This document shows, one piece after another, positions 1-9,519 of a stretch of DNA of 64,000 bases. Location: NCBI GenBank assembly GCA_964030785.1, contig OZ034967.1, positions 63,270,613 through 63,334,612 of the forward strand. Direction: 5' to 3'. The notes under the pieces are model-generated. The model was given only the letters and a program-made list of their open reading frames with translations, was not told where the DNA came from and did no database searches. A program made the position numbers and the translations under genes. The DNA is from Siderastrea siderea (Eukaryota > Cnidaria > Anthozoa > Scleractinia > Rhizangiidae). Each line of letters begins with the position of its first letter. Position 1 is the stretch's first letter.

Positions 1-416
1 TGGCAGGCGCTAAAAGGGGGAAGGGAGAGGGGGAATTAGGAAGCTCGAGACGCGAACGCGGAACAAGAAGGACGAGAAAAGGCATGCCTCCTTCACGTCG
101 CACTCCCGAATCCCCGTTTCCCGTCTCGGCGCCTAACACGCAGGCTAACTTAAGGCTTGTAATTTTCATCCATTCTGGACATGAGTCCGGTCTTAGAATT
201 TAAGAGGAAAGACAGTCTCCTCCGATTGCGCTCTTCAGTTTTGGTTAGTCCGTAAAATTCATTTCAATAATTTCTAATGGAAACTAAGAACATTCCCTCT
301 TTACGTTGGGTGGGTGGGTGGGGAGAGACCATCCGCTCCCTGTTACTCACTGGTATGGATATCAATTCTGATTGGTTTGCAGATTAGGTCATGGTTTGGA
401 CTCGCGTCAGATACTC
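1..416. other. Intergenic start of window, no gene seen
   Basis: I see no coding region with recognisable similarity here. There is a short GTGG-rich tract near 308-323. The window begins inside this stretch, so it could be the flank of a gene lying to the left. Confidence 0.4.
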
Positions 417-787
417 AGGCCCCGTCCACACCAGTGCACTTGAAAACGCATAGTTATAATAAATTGTTCGTCCACACTACAACAATGGAAAAAGCTGATA
501 AGGGAAAAAAACCATAGACTTTGGAAACCGCATTGTGTTTATGATGCACCAATATCAGTGTGGATGAGTGAAAAAGGAGACTTCCAAAAACGCTGATCGC
601 ATTTAGTTTTTGTTTGAGTGTGGTCAATAGGCGAAAACACTTAACCAAATAGGTATTTTTTTCATAAGAAAATGCACTAGTGAGGTCAAGTGATAACAAT
701 GCCCTTGCATGATGAAAAAGTCTTTACCACGTTTTGGTCTTCTGAAAAACGGAGTCTTTTGAAAACGCACTAATGTAGACAGGGCCT
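417..787. repeat. Inverted-repeat element (MITE-like), AGGCCC ends
   Basis: The left end starts AGGCCCCGTCCACACCAGTG. The right end, reverse-complemented, starts AGGCCCTGTCTACATTAGTG, so the two ends form imperfect terminal inverted repeats of about 25-30 bp. The ends are followed by related GAAAACGC motifs. The 371-bp interior has no meaningful ORF. I could not find a clear target-site duplication. A non-autonomous DNA transposon is the best explanation. Confidence 0.7.
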
Positions 788-1244
788 CAGACCTTTTTCT
801 TTGTAGCAGTAATACTCGTTAAAAGCTGAACATGGTTTATTTACTTCACTACCGAGCTAAACTTTACCACCTCTCTTTCTATCCATCAACATGCTTTGTT
901 TTAGAATGCGAAAGCCATCTTATCACAATTTCTTGTTGACTGTAACCACGTGACTAGGTTTTAGCATCTCAGCAGTGGTCACGTGTCCCCAGTCAATAAT
1001 ACATAGGTGTGCCTAATCATGCGACCTCAACATAACCCCACATTTTGTAAGAAGCGGAAGAGAAAGGTCTCATGGTGATGTTGCTACCATTGAATCGACT
1101 CGTATTATTTTGAATACCCACTGTATTCTGTGGAACTATTGGGTTTGTGAAAGAACCGATTATATAGAACAGTTCTTCATTTTATCCCTGCTTTACGAAT
1201 GGCATATTTTTTTCTGCTGTCATGGACGTGTAAGTTCTCCTCTG
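788..1244. other. Intergenic / 3' flank of DNAJC28
   Basis: This AT-rich stretch lies directly downstream, on the minus strand, of the DNAJC28 stop codon. It probably holds that gene's 3' UTR. I saw no convincing AATAAA signal on the minus strand close to the stop and no other gene. Confidence 0.4.
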
Positions 1245-3111
1245 TTATGTTCTACCATTTTCTGTAGATTCTCTCAAGAACCTTTCCCTGTACTTTTCAA
1301 ACAATTTTCCAATAAATGTCAAAGTTGTGCTGTTGCCCTTATGTTTGCTTTCTTCTTGAGAGTTCAGATGAAATTCGGTTTCTTCAGTTGTTCCATATCC
1401 ATAATTCTCCACAGTTCTATCCACTTCCTTTTGAAAGTTAACATGGACTTTTTGCTTATTAAGAATGGGGACAATAATGTTAAATTTATCAATCTTTTTG
1501 TTAACTAAATGCAACTTATGCTCAAATTCCTTCATACTATTATTCCATTGGATGGCGGATTGCAGTGTTAATGGACTTGGTCCTAGTTTCCTTCTTTCAT
1601 CCAACAGTCCCTCTCTAAGGAGCTTGATATCCTGCCTGATTTCCTTATCCAATGAAATCCATTCAGGTGCAAATCCAGAGTCAATAAGTACTTTATTGAG
1701 CCTCCGAGTGGTTGAATCTAAAAAAAGCAGGGGAACAAGACAACTGTTGACATCTAATTAATTTTTGATGGAACCAAATTATATTCGGATGACGAAAGTT
1801 TGTGAAATGTACTACCTTACTACATGATTTTTTAGCGACACACTGATTTTTGTGATTTCAGAGTGTGCATATTTTGCGATACCTAATTTTCACAAATTTT
1901 CTTGAAGAAGCTTGTAGAACAAGTCACTTAAATTTTGCAATTTGGTGATGGAATTTTTGCAATTAGAAACAAAAAAGTCGTTATTGTTGGTGGCTTATAA
2001 ATTACAAGGAACGGATGAATGCAGATGAATGGAGCCTATTAATAGGTGCCCATGGGCAGCTCCAGGAATTTTTGACAGGAGGGTTTCAAATGGTAATAAT
2101 TTCAAAAGCCAACTGAAGGAATAATTGCTCAAATTTAGTAAATTTAAAACAATCAAAACGATTTCCTGGTAAACTTTGTGTACTAGTCTATACCGTTTCA
2201 TTCTTTTCACTCCTAGTTCAGTTTTAATACAGTGAATTATTTCAAAATTAAATACACAAGTGCGGTTTCAGAGAAGAAGGAGGGTATTTGGACCTCCAAA
2301 TTCCACCCCCCCCCCCTTGATTAGCCAGTGGAGTCAATCAGAGTGCACTCTTAATTATGTTTGAGGGCTGTAAGTATAACAAACTAGATAAAATTATGAA
2401 ATAATCGTTCCTACATAAACTCACAGCCAACAAGTTGCTGCACACCTTGGTCATAAGATGCTGGACAAATGCTTGCGTTGTAGGTTAAAATGAATTTCAG
2501 GTCAAAATGATTTCAAACTAGTTTAATTTTTATTTTCCTATGTTTCAGTATGACGATAATGACTATAAAACAAAGGAAATAAAAAATATCAAACTTGTTT
2601 GAAATCATTTTGACCTGAAATTCATTTTAACCCACATGTACAACAGATGCAACCTTTCCAAACAACAACATTCCACACTGTTTAATTCAACATCTTATGA
2701 AAATCAAATTTCATTCAATGTTATCCAACACCATTCCACAAGGTGGCCAAACACTTGTAACATGATTGTTAAGTGGAAATGTTGTGTCCGTTTGTTTGGG
2801 GCCTATGCTACTAAACAACTTGAATTTGTAAAATAATTGTCTCATTTGGGGAGCAGGGATGGCGCAGTGGTGAGAGCACTCCCCTTCCATCAATCTGGCC
2901 TGGGTTCAATGCCCGGTCCTGGCGCATATGTGGGTTGAGTCTGTTGTTGGTTCTCATCCTTGGCCGAGGGTTTTTCTCTGGGGTTCTCCGGTTTTCCTCC
3001 CTCCATTAAAACCAACATTTCCAATTCCAATTCCACCTGCTTGTAAAGCACATTTGATTATATTCATATAGAAAATGGGCTAAAATAAGTTCTAAATTAT
3101 TATTATTATTA

Positions 3112-3161
<50 letters not shown>

Positions 3162-5998
3162 TATATCTCTACACAGACCAGTTACTCACCAACAAACAGC
3201 TCTTGTTCAAGCTTCAGGGGTTTACCACTTCCTGATAAATTTTTAAATTCTCCTTTAGACATAGCTTCTTGAATGAGGTCCTCCACAAGCCTATCAATTA
3301 CTTTGGAGTACTTGGATCTCCTAATTGCTCTTTTTTCAGGTTCAGCGATCGATGTCTCCTGTTCTCCAAACTGCTGAATCTTGTGATCGATGACTTTGTC
3401 TGAAGCCCTCTGTACTCTGTACTGTTGATACTGCTTTTGTCTCTTAGATGGTGATCCAAACCCAATGCCTTCATATTCTAGGTATTGCCTAGGCACGACA
3501 CATTCATGACAAAGTTAACCCTTTAAGTCCCAATGGTGACAAGCATCTAATTTCTCCTCACAGTATCCCTACTTGATCAAACATACAAGTCATGAGAATA
3601 AAGGAAATGATGACCAAACATAAAATGTCTTGATGTTTGTGCAAATTCTCTCAACTAGTACCTAAGAAAAGTGTGGAGAACACTTAGGAGAACATGCATA
3701 TTGATATTGGGGCTTAAAGGGTCAAAGGATGAAATAATGAGCATTGGTTGAACTGAGGTATCAGGCAGTGGAAAATAGACTGTTTTGCATAATTTGACAT
3801 CATTTGAGATAATTTGACATCTTAAGAGCTAAATCCCTTGGAAGAAACTGTTGGGTGAAAAAATTACGCAAGAGATTTTTTCCACCATATCTTTTTAATT
3901 TGATATCAAGTGCAGTCTTCTATTGGATTGAAATGTTAATTTGTATGTTAAGTCTAGGCTTATCTACATACCATTAAAATTTAAAACAGCCAAAGTGAGG
4001 CTTCAGGTAACCAATGCTCTATACATCTCCCACCTCATTTATGTCCTTCCTAGACATAGTTTAATTACAAATTTCTTTTCCTTGGTGATAAACTTTACAC
4101 TGAGGCAATTCTGTGAGATCAAAATGATAACTGCCTCCCAGGATGGACAAGAGAAAAAAAATCCCACGCCCAGGAATGGGGCCGAAGATGGGCACTACTA
4201 GAATTGACTGGATTTTTACTCCTGTTCCTGATTATGTAGCAATTATTCCATGAGTGTGCATTGGATTTGAAGTGATAAATAACCAGTGAGGTGCATGGTG
4301 CCAAGTAGGTCAGGGTTCGTATGGGTCCTGATAATCCTGGAAATCTATCAACCCTTGTAATAAAGTTTTCTTCAAATTCTATTTCATAAGGGTTTATTGC
4401 TTCAATTGTTGTGCATTTGGGAGTCCTGAAAAAATCTATCTGAGTCCTGAAAAAGTCCTGGAAAATTGTTTCTGAAAAAGGACACAAACCCTGTCAATCA
4501 TGTCCAACAGGCATGAGTGGAATAATATTTTTTTTCAAACTTAATTCTCAACCATGACAATCACTGCAGAACTTTTTTTTCCAGAATTGGGGGTTAAACA
4601 ATTGCTTTGTAGCAAAATCTTTTGAATGCCTCTGCACTTGACATGGCCTCCATTTCCTCATGCCATAAGGCAAAAATTCAGGGTATTCACTGACAAATGC
4701 CGTAAAATGCTGCTTATAAGCCCTAGGCTTATACAACTTCGTAAGGGGTTTTGGGTGGGCTTATAAACAGAGAGGCTTATATCTGGGGGCTTATAAGCGG
4801 AATAAAAAAAAACACTTCGAAATGAGCCACCGCAGTGTTGATCGAAATATGTTTTTAATTTACCAGTTTTTAATTAACCTTTGAAATGTCATAATAAATT
4901 GATTCATTTCAATTTTAACGACAAAATCAAAACTGTAACACCCTGAATGTAACCGGAACATAACAAAACAGAAGCTCAGAGACAAGGAAAACTAGAGGGG
5001 GGCTTACATCCGGGGGGCTTATAACCGGACGTATTTTTTTATTTACAGGTAGATGGGCCTACAACCGAGGGGGAGGCTTATAAGCGGCAGTTTGCAGTAT
5101 GACAAAACTACAAATTCAATAACCAGGATTAAGAATTTTTTAATGTATATACCAAACTAATGGATAGTGCTTTTTGCATGCTCTGATTGGCTACTCAAAC
5201 TCGGGATGGTATCTGCTATTCATCCCCTAGCATTTTTCTGGATTTTGCACCCGAGTTTTCCTTCATTTCTCAAAAAAGGAATTGGATTGGTGCTGGCTAT
5301 CCACCGGTTTGGTGTATATTCTAAAACAATTATTCCCAACAGTGTAGGTGAAGAGTGGTCAAATATTTACCTCGCCTCTTCGCGGCTCGGCAAATATCGA
5401 CCACTATTCAGCTCTACTTCGGTGAAACAATTGTTAACTATTCCACATTGTTAGTGACCATTTGCTTTTTGAGTTTTCCAGACAAACGATTTCCATGTCA
5501 GGTAAAAATGGCAGAGAAGTACTGATTTGTACCTGCTCATCATGACTTATGTTATAAACGTATAGCATGGTCTGCAAAATATTACATAATGAAGCACCTG
5601 TGTTGTGGAGCAGTGTGGTGGATATCAAATATCTCTTTCTCAAAATCTTGATCATCAACTTCCGGACCCTTCTGTGCTGCAGTAGTCACATGATCCATGA
5701 CCACCCTGTATGCCTGTTCTATTCGTGCAAATCTAGCGGCATTAGCAGTGCTCCGTCCACAATCCGGGTGATACTGCTTGGCTAGCTTCAAGTACGCCTC
5801 ACGAACATCAACTACCGTGGCGCTCCAATCCACGCCGAGCAGAAGATAACAGTCCTTTACTTTCATGCTGGATGCTCGCGTACATAGCAAACGAGATGCT
5901 TGTTTAAATCTGGCAAAACTTCGTAAAATGATAAGGGTTTTGCTTGTTGGGATTCGCGAGAAAATAGGGTAAAAGTTTTGAGAAACACAGACGGCCAT
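1245..5998 (-). CDS. DNAJC28: DnaJ homolog subfamily C member 28 (J domain + DUF1992)
   Basis: Three exons join in frame: 5598-5998, 3190-3488 and 1245-1717, giving 1173 nt, 390 aa, close to the length I recall for the vertebrate protein. Exon 1 encodes a basic, acid-free N-terminus (about residues 1-45, mitochondrial-presequence-like) and a J domain (about 49-103) with HPD at 77-79, the motif that stimulates Hsp70 ATPase. Exon 2 encodes the DUF1992 hallmark RLVEDLIQEAMSKGEFKNLS near residue 200. Exon 3 carries the rest of that domain (PEWI, IVPILNKQKVH). Splice sites: AG|gtgctt to ctag|G, then G|gtgagt to ttag|AT; both junctions restore family residues (PQHR|QYL, and the start of DSTTRRLNK). 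What is known: J proteins recruit Hsp70; DNAJC28 has been linked to Golgi or mitochondria, and its clients are unclear. Introns carry a SINE and several MITEs. The identification is firm; the subcellular location is inference. Confidence 0.95.
2483..2632. repeat. 150-bp inverted repeat (hairpin MITE) in DNAJC28 intron 2
   Basis: The left arm GGTTAAAATGAATTTCAGG continues to about 2525. It is matched in reverse complement by the right arm 2591-2632, which ends ATTCATTTTAACC. The arms are about 42 bp and nearly perfect, with an AT-rich loop of about 65 bp. No coding content. It is probably a non-autonomous DNA element. Confidence 0.75.
2848..3162 (+). mobile_element. tRNA-derived SINE with (ATT)n tail
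   Basis: The head looks like a tRNA. A pol III A box TGGCGCAGTGG at 2860-2870 is followed 32 bp later by a B box GGTTCAATGCC at 2903-2913, the spacing of an internal tRNA promoter. A non-tRNA body follows, and then an (ATT)n tail. This order (tRNA head, body, simple-repeat tail) defines a SINE. It lies in DNAJC28 intron 2, opposite in strand to the gene, about 20 bp downstream of exon 2 on the gene's strand. A real tRNA gene is excluded because the cloverleaf 3' half does not close properly. Confidence 0.85.
3096..3161. repeat. (ATT)n microsatellite
   Basis: About 21 units of ATT with one interruption (ATC). It forms the 3' tail of the SINE and ends roughly 28 bp before the splice donor of DNAJC28 exon 2. 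Confidence 0.95.
3517..3723. repeat. MITE with TTAACCCTTTAAG ends
   Basis: The left end TTAACCCTTTAAGTCCCAA pairs with the right end, whose reverse complement reads TTGACCCTTTAAGCCCCAA. The interior is about 200 bp, AT-rich and non-coding. A diverged relative lies at 14198-14399. The element sits in DNAJC28 intron 1, starting less than 30 bp upstream of the exon 2 acceptor on the gene's strand. Confidence 0.75.
4311..4493. repeat. Short inverted-repeat element, CAGGGTTCGT ends
   Basis: The left end is CAGGGTTCGTAT. The right end ACACAAACCCTG is its imperfect reverse complement. The interior repeats the words AGTCCTGAAAAA and TCCTGGAAA. The ends resemble those of 58498-58827. No clear target duplication; hAT-like CAGGG ends are only suggestive. 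Confidence 0.6.
4693..5101. repeat. Inverted-repeat element rich in GGCTTATAAG
   Basis: The left end TGCTGCTTATAAGCCCTA mirrors the right end GGAGGCTTATAAGCGGCA. Several internal copies of GGCTTATA occur in the plus orientation, near 4764, 4780, 4788, 5005 and 5017. No ORF of note. It is probably a MITE family, lying in DNAJC28 intron 1. Confidence 0.6.
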
Positions 5999-6218
5999 GT
6001 TTGTTGCTGTGTGGCATTACACGGGGTTTACACAAAGGCACTATCCCGCAAGGTGAGGAATCCGCTGACAGAAAAATGTTACCTCCCGCGTGTTCGGTAA
6101 CCTCGTTCCCAGGTTCTTTTTTTCGCGAAAGGATCGCGTGCAAAAACTGAACCGGCGTATGGCAAGCCAAACCACACGGGGCCCACACAAACTGTGTGAC
6201 CGTTTGTAGTTATATATA
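5999..6218 (-). promoter_or_regulatory. Upstream region of DNAJC28 (inferred promoter)
   Basis: This is the immediate 5' flank of the DNAJC28 start codon. No TATA box at a convincing distance was seen. Assignment as promoter rests on position only. Confidence 0.3.
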
Positions 6219-6364
6219 TATTATTTGCCGGCCGGGAGGTCCGTATTGAGAAAAACTGTGCCAGAGGTCTTGAGTACGGCCCGAGGCCGCAGGCCGAGGG
6301 CCGTGCTCAAGACCGAGGGCACAGTTTTTCTCAATACGGACCGACCAAGGCCTGCAAATAATAT
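6219..6364. repeat. Near-palindromic hairpin element
   Basis: Arms of about 60 bp: CCGTATTGAGAAAAACTGTG on the left is mirrored by CACAGTTTTTCTCAATACGG on the right. The outer ends TATTATTTGC and GCAAATAATA also pair. The loop is GC-rich (GGCCGCAGGCC). It lies a few hundred bp upstream of DNAJC28. Confidence 0.8.
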
Positions 6365-6802
6365 TTTTATTTTTTTCTTGTTGTTTTTCAAAAGTTAAAC
6401 GTGTCTTGTTGTTTTCGGAAAGCAACGTTTTGCAAGCGCGCGTAAAATGAACCATGAAACGAAGCCGTTTGTGACACCAGAGCAGCAAAATACGCTTTTT
6501 TACTCTGTTAAAACTCAGAAATCACAGGAAGCAATATAACTAAAAGAAACCCCTTTATTTTCCCAAATTTCGATACATGTAGCTAACTCCTGCTCGCCCG
6601 TTCCGTTGACCGCGGTCAAGATCGGAAAATTCCGCCCGCTCCCGGAACCAATCAGATTGCAGGATTTGGTTCATCTTGCCCGCTCACGCGCTGAGAAAAA
6701 AATAATTATTTTTATTTACCGGTAACGCCTACCCTTCGAAGCCGAAGATTGATGGCGTGAGGTCAGCTAAATATTACGAAAAAAAATATAAAGTACAAAT
6801 CT

Positions 6803-7095
6803 ACAACTATGGCTATAAGCCTTGGGCAGGTGCCTTGGGACACTTTGCTTAAATGGCGTCCCGTTAACGTCATTTGAAAAATACTCTTGCCTCGCCCCCC
6901 TCCCCCCCCCCCTGTAAATGTTGAAGTTAGGTTTTGAAATCGGTGACTGATCTTCAACATTGTTTGGGGAGGTGGGGGGGGGGGCAGAGATAGTCATAAA
7001 ACTTGTAAAAGACTTCTAATTACACTGGAGATTACTTTTTCTTACTTCTCATTGAAATATTACCAAGTGTCCCAAGGTCTAATGGCCATAATTGT
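6803..7095. repeat. Repeat copy 1, ACAACTATGGC...GCCATAATTGT ends
   Basis: This ~290-bp block is highly similar to 8395-8673, including a C-rich/G-rich internal pair of tracts and a central inverted repeat (TGTTGAAGTTAGG...GATCTTCAACA). Its termini are mutual inverted repeats (ACAACTATGGC and GCCATAATTGT), followed inwards by CTTGGGACACT-type words at both ends. It could be a MITE, or a 5'-truncated copy of the 3' UTR of the LINE next to copy 2. Confidence 0.75.
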
Positions 7096-8394
7096 CTATA
7101 GAGTATTTTGAAAGAGAGAGCGTTTGTCGCTTAGAATAGAAGCCTTGACTAGTAGAAATAGACAGTCTCGTTTTGGAAATAGCTCGAACAAGCCATAATC
7201 CTGGGTAGTTAGTATATGTTATCATCACATGCGGCATTACTTTGCGGACTATTAATTGAAGATACAGGAAGTGGTATTTATGACATCTTTTCATATTTTC
7301 TTTTCGGGCTAAAATAAGCGTTTATAGGGTTCTGTTTCCTTACTGATATAAAAAGCGTTGTTCAATGACAGGCAATATTGCTATTTTCACGAACAGTCTG
7401 ATTTAACGGAGGAACGCTATATGAGCGTTGAAACATACACGTTTATGTTATCACTGCGTCAACAGCACTCAGCTAAAAAAGCAACAGTCTCACGCAAATT
7501 GTCAGGCGTAACAACACAGGTTATTCAGGTTTACTTTTGTTTTCTATGGCAATATGTTAGCAATAGTTTCTTCAACTTACTGAGATTGAAAAGTCTCGAA
7601 TGATCCCTAGCTATCGAATTTTATCAACAGTACTCACCTATAAACAAGAAGTAAATATTCCCTCTTTTGTTTATTTCAGTGCAAATATGCCGAGTACTGC
7701 GGTAAAGTCGACCAAAACGAGCATCATTGATATAGAAAACCTGATTAAACTCTTATTCTAATAGTAGTGATACATTTGAACCCCTTTTACGGGGAATCTT
7801 TCTTTTCTAGAACGAGAAAAAGCAGAAAATGTTGCTGAGTACTGTTGCCGAGTACTGTTGGCGTTACTCATTAACCATGACGTATTATACGCGTGACTTA
7901 AATTCCAGTTCGAAGTGTCTGGTGAGGAACTGCGATTTATTAGCATTCAACGGAAAGAAAATATTTTCAAATGCAGAGTGAATTGTGTCACTTGGGTGAA
8001 AAGGGCACCCCATTGATTTGCTGTTGGGAAAGTTAAAATCCGTTTTCAAGCTTGCTTAGTCAATGCTATTACTTCGTAACATAAGCCCTACATTTGTTGT
8101 AAGTACGTTCTCTCTCTTTTAACAGTAATTAGGGTATCGTTTTGGTGTGATAACTTCGTCTTTCAATGAGAAAAGTCACTCGAGTGTTTTATATTTTACG
8201 CACCAAGAACTGTTCCACCAACATTTTACTGGAATGACACTTACCCACCCCTCCCCCAAGTATTCTTGTATCACATGTGTCATTTGCAATGCAAAACGCC
8301 CGCGACCACAGTTTACCACTGAAACTGTACGTAAGTCACAGAGTTTGGTTGGTTTGCAGTTACACTGGGCAATTTCATCATCGATCTCATTCAG
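7096..8394. other. Unannotated stretch
   Basis: Only short reading frames occur here, with no recognisable protein. I see no structured repeat other than local AT-rich sequence. Confidence 0.4.
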
Positions 8395-8673
8395 ACAACT
8401 ATGGCTATAAGTCTTGGGACACTGCTTAAATGGCGTCCCGTTAGCGTCATTTGAAAAATACTCTTGCCTTGCCCTCCTCCCCCCCTGTACAATGTTGAAG
8501 TTAGGTTTTGAAATTGGTGACTGATCTTCAACATTGTTTGGGGAGGTGGGGGGGGGGGGGGGCAGAGATAGTCATAAAACTTGTAAAAGACTTCTAATTA
8601 CACTGGAGATTACATTTTCTTACTTCTCATTGAAATATTACCAAGTGTCCCAAGGTCTAATGGCCATAATTGT
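8395..8673. repeat. Repeat copy 2, ACAACTATGGC...GCCATAATTGT ends
   Basis: Second copy of the 6803-7095 block. Its right end coincides exactly with the last codons of the reverse transcriptase fragment at 8657-9345 (minus strand), where the frame terminates inside the terminal repeat. This suggests that the block is either the native LINE 3' UTR or an insertion into the end of the ORF. Confidence 0.75.
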
Positions 8674-9345
8674 AGTTTACAGAACTGTGATTGAACGAGG
8701 AAACAGACTGTTGAAATTTAGTTAAATTAGTGTTTTCAAAGAAAGACTGAGGCAGACTGTTCCACTGAGTGATTGTTCTAGGGTAGAATGAAAGACGGTG
8801 AGAGGAGGTACTAGTAGATAAAGGAACGAAGCTGTAGCTGTGTGAGTGCCGGGATCTTCGAGGTGGATGTCTGAGGTACTTTCTGGCGTCAACTGGTATG
8901 AGTCCGTTGTAGATCTTGAAAAGGAGTGCAAGCCGCGCGTCAACTCTCCTCTGCTCCAGTGTTCTCCAGCCCAGGTTTTCTAGCATGTCAGTGACACTAG
9001 AAGTGTTGTGATATCTCTTCAATGTCCACCTAGCGGCACGCCGTTGAACCATCTCGACCTTATAGGCACCTTTGTTTTCAACACCTGGTCTTGGGTCCCA
9101 TATTGTAGAGCCGTATTCAAGCTGGGGGGCGCACAAAGCCCCTATATGCCTTCTCACGTAATGAACAAGACGACACTTTAAGATTTCTTTTCAGGAAGCC
9201 GAGGGAGCCATTAGCTTTAGCTGTGATTACATCAATGTGTTTATTCCACTTCAGATCTTTTGAAATGTGAGTACCAAGGTATCTAGCGTGGTCAGTCTCT
9301 GTAAGTGGAGTACCGTTCAGTACATTGGTGAAAGGAATCTGGGTG
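8657..9345 (-). pseudogene. Reverse transcriptase C-terminus of an L2/CR1-like LINE, truncated
   Basis: The minus-strand frame 8657-9157 encodes the region downstream of the RT catalytic core: PQLEYGSTIWDP, then VEMVQRRAARW and ENLGWRTLEQRRVDARL, the conserved tail of L2/CR1/Jockey-type non-LTR retrotransposon polymerases. Plus-strand bases 9158-9345 carry more of the same protein in another frame (SLGFLKRN and HLSKDLKWNKHID on the minus strand), so the frame is broken near 9160. The YADD catalytic core and the endonuclease are missing: this is a 5'-truncated dead copy. Orientation is opposite to the gene starting near 9520. Confidence 0.85.
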
Positions 9346-9519
9346 CGAGGACGGGAACTATATTAAATTCCCCTTTTCAGTCGGACTTTTTTGGGTTTTC
9401 TGCAATTTAATCTACGAACGAAAGCAAAATGTTTGAAAATTGAATGATTCCAAAGGGGTCTAAATCCCCGATGTGATGCGGATCAAATTTCGTGACCTTT
9501 TGTTGAACGTGACTTTGAT

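Noticed and set aside
2848..2925. tRNA gene on the plus strand
   Set aside because: The A and B boxes are good, but the acceptor and anticodon stems do not pair well, and a non-tRNA body with an (ATT)n tail follows. It is a SINE head.
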